Assembly (NCBI RefSeq): GCF_026151205.1
Contig: NC_087079.1
Location: 14,694,445-14,758,444 of the forward strand
Length of the DNA: 64,000 nucleotides
Source: Bolinopsis microptera
Lineage: Eukaryota > Ctenophora > Tentaculata > Lobata > Bolinopsidae
Direction: 5' to 3'
This document shows positions 37,601 through 40,600 of the stretch, piece by piece; within the stretch, counting starts at the first letter, position 1; each line of letters begins with the position of its first letter. The notes beneath the pieces are model-generated. The model had not been told where the DNA came from. It made no database searches and worked only from the letters and a program-made list of their open reading frames with translations. A program made the translations under genes and the position numbers.

Positions 37601-40600
37601 CACTAACCTTAGCAGGGGGCACACTAGTGGGTGTTACAGAAGTTCACTAACCCTGAGCATGGGGGCACATCAAGTGGGTTGTTACTGATGTTCACTAACC
37701 TTAGCAGGGGGCCACACTAGCTAGTGGTTGTTTACTGATGTTCGACTAACATGAGCAGGGGGTCACACAGTGGTGTTGTTACTGCAGTTCACTAACCTGA
37801 AGCATGGGCACACTAGTGTGTTTGTTTACTGATGTCATTAACCTAGGCAGGGGCACACTAGTGGGTGTTACTGAAGTTCATTAACCTGACAGGGGGGCAC
37901 ACCTAGTGGGTTGTTACTGATGTTCACTAACCTGAGCAGGGGGACACACTAATGGGTTGTTACTTATGTTCACTAACCTGAGCAGGGGGAACACACTAAG
38001 TGGGTTGTTTACTGATGTTTCACTAACCTGAGCAGGGGGCACACTAGTGGTTTTACTGATTTTCACTAACCTGAGCAGGGGGCACACTAGTGGTTTGTTT
38101 ACTGAGGTTCACTAATACCTGAGCAGGGGCACCTAGTGGGTTGTTACTGATGTTCACTAAACCTGAGCAGGGGGGCAACACTAGTGGTTGTTACTGATGT
38201 TCACTAACCTGAGCAGGGGGTCACACAGTGGAGTTACTGATGTTCACTAACCTAGCAGGGGCACACTAGCTAGTGGGTTGTTACTGAAGTTCACTAACCT
38301 GAGCAGGGGCACCACTAGTGTGTTACAGCATGTTCACTAACCTGAGCATGGGGGCACACTAGTGGGTATTTTATACTGATTTCATTAACCTAAGCAGGGG
38401 GCACACTAGTGGGTTGTTACTGATGTTTCACTAACCTGAGTCATGGGGGCACACTATTGGGTTGTTACTTATGTTCACTAACCTGAAAAACAGGGGGGGA
38501 CACTCTAGTGGGTATGTTTACTGAGTTCAATTAACCTGAGCATGGGGGCCACTAGTGAGTTGTTTACTATGGTTCATTAACTCGAGCAGGGGCACACTAG
38601 GAGGGTTGTTACTGAGTACACAAACCTGAGCCAGGGGCACACTAGTGGGTTGTTTACTGATGTTCACTAACCTGACATGGGCACACTGTGGTTGTTTACT
38701 ATGTTCACTTAACACTGAGCAGGGGCACACTAGTGGGTTTGTTTACCTGATGGTCACTAAACCTGAGTCAGGGGGCACACTAGTGGGTTGGTTACTGATG
38801 TCAACTAACCTGAGCAGGGGGCACACTAGTGGGTTGTTAACGAGTTTCACTAACCTGAGCAGGGGCACACTAGCTAGTGGGGTTGTTACTGATTTCACTA
38901 AACTGAGCAGGGGGGCACACTAGTGCGTTGTATTAACTGATGTTCACTAACCTGAGCAGGGGGGCACACTAGTGGGTTGTTACTGATGTTCACTAACCTG
39001 AGAGGGGGGCACACTAGTGGGTATTGTTACTGATGTTCACTAACCTGAGCAGGGGGACACACTAGTGGGTTTGTTACTGAAGTTCATTAACCTTGACAGG
39101 GCACACTAGTGAGTTTGTTCTGATGTTCCATTAACCTTAGCAGGGGGCACACTAGTGAGTTTGTTTCTGATGTTCATTAACCTGAGCAGGGGGCCACACT
39201 AGTGAGTTGTTACTGATGTTTCATTAACCTGAGGCAGGGGGGCACACTATGGGTTGTTACTGATGTTCACTAACCTGAGCCATGGGACACACTAGTTGGG
39301 TTTTTTACTGATGTTCACTAACCTGAGCATGGGCACACTAATGGGGTTGTTACTGATGTTCACCTAACCTGAGCGGGGGGGCAACACAAGTGGTTGTTTT
39401 ACTGATAGTTCACTAACCTGAGCCGGGGGCACACTAGTGGGTTGTTACTGATGTTCACTAACCTGAGCATGGGGCCACACTAGTGGGTTGTTACTGATGT
39501 TCACTAACCTGAGCAGGGGGCACACTAGTGGGTTGTTACTGATGTTCACTAACCTGAGCAGGGGGCACACTAGTGGGTTGTTACTGATGTTCACTAACCT
39601 GAGCAGGGGCACACTAGTGGGTTTTGTAACTGATGTTTCACTAACCTGACAGGGGGCACACTAGTGGGTTTGTTACTGATGTTCACTAACCTGAGCAGGG
39701 GGCACACTAGTGGTTTGCTACTGAAGTTCACTAACCTGAGCAGGGGTCACACTAGTGGTTGTTTACATGATGTTACACGTTTAACCTGAGCAGGGGGCAC
39801 ACCAAGTGGGCTGTTACTGATTTCACTAACCTGAGCAGGGGCACACTAGTGGGTTGTTACTGAATGGTTCACTACCTGAGCAGGGGGCACACTAGTTGGG
39901 TTGTTACTTGTTCACATAACCTGAGCAGGGGGCCACACTAGCTAGTGGGTTTTGTTTAATGATGTTCCTAACCTGATCAGGGGGCACACTAGTAGGATTG
40001 TTACCTGTTCCACTAACCGAGCAGGTGGGCACACTAGTTGGGTTGTTACTGATGTTCACTAACCTGAGCAGGGGGCCACTAGAGGGTTGTTACTGAAGTT
40101 CACTAACCTGAGCAGGGGGACACACTAGTGGGTTGTTACTGATGTCCAGATGTTTAAGGTCCTTGAGGAAGCGGTAGGAAGGTGGGATAATGGCTATACG
40201 GTTGTAGCTCAAATCCAGGCGCACTAATGACGTCTCTGTCAACTCTGTGGAATGTGAGGTTTAGAGAGTTACCAAGTTTTTACCATGACAAACATAATAT
40301 TGCTGTTCCTGTTGTTTACAATTTAAATGAATATTTAGAGCAATGATCAGAATGCTAAGGAGGAAAACAATGGTTAATTACCTGATGGAATGTGTGTGAT
40401 AAAGTTATGACTAACATTGAGATCCTTCAACCCACTTAGATCTCCAAAAGTTACCGGTAAGCTGCTCAACATGTTGCAGCTTAGATCAAGGTCAACCAAA
40501 GTTATCAAATTTCCTGAGAATATACTAGTGAGATCTAGCTTCTGTTGCAGCTTAGATCAAGGTCGACCAAAGTTATCAAATTTCCTGAGAATATACTAAA

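Noticed and set aside
37080-40107. CRISPR-like appearance of short regular repeats
   Set aside because: Units are head to tail without unique spacers, in a eukaryotic intron, and contain the exon 6 sequence. It is a satellite-like array.
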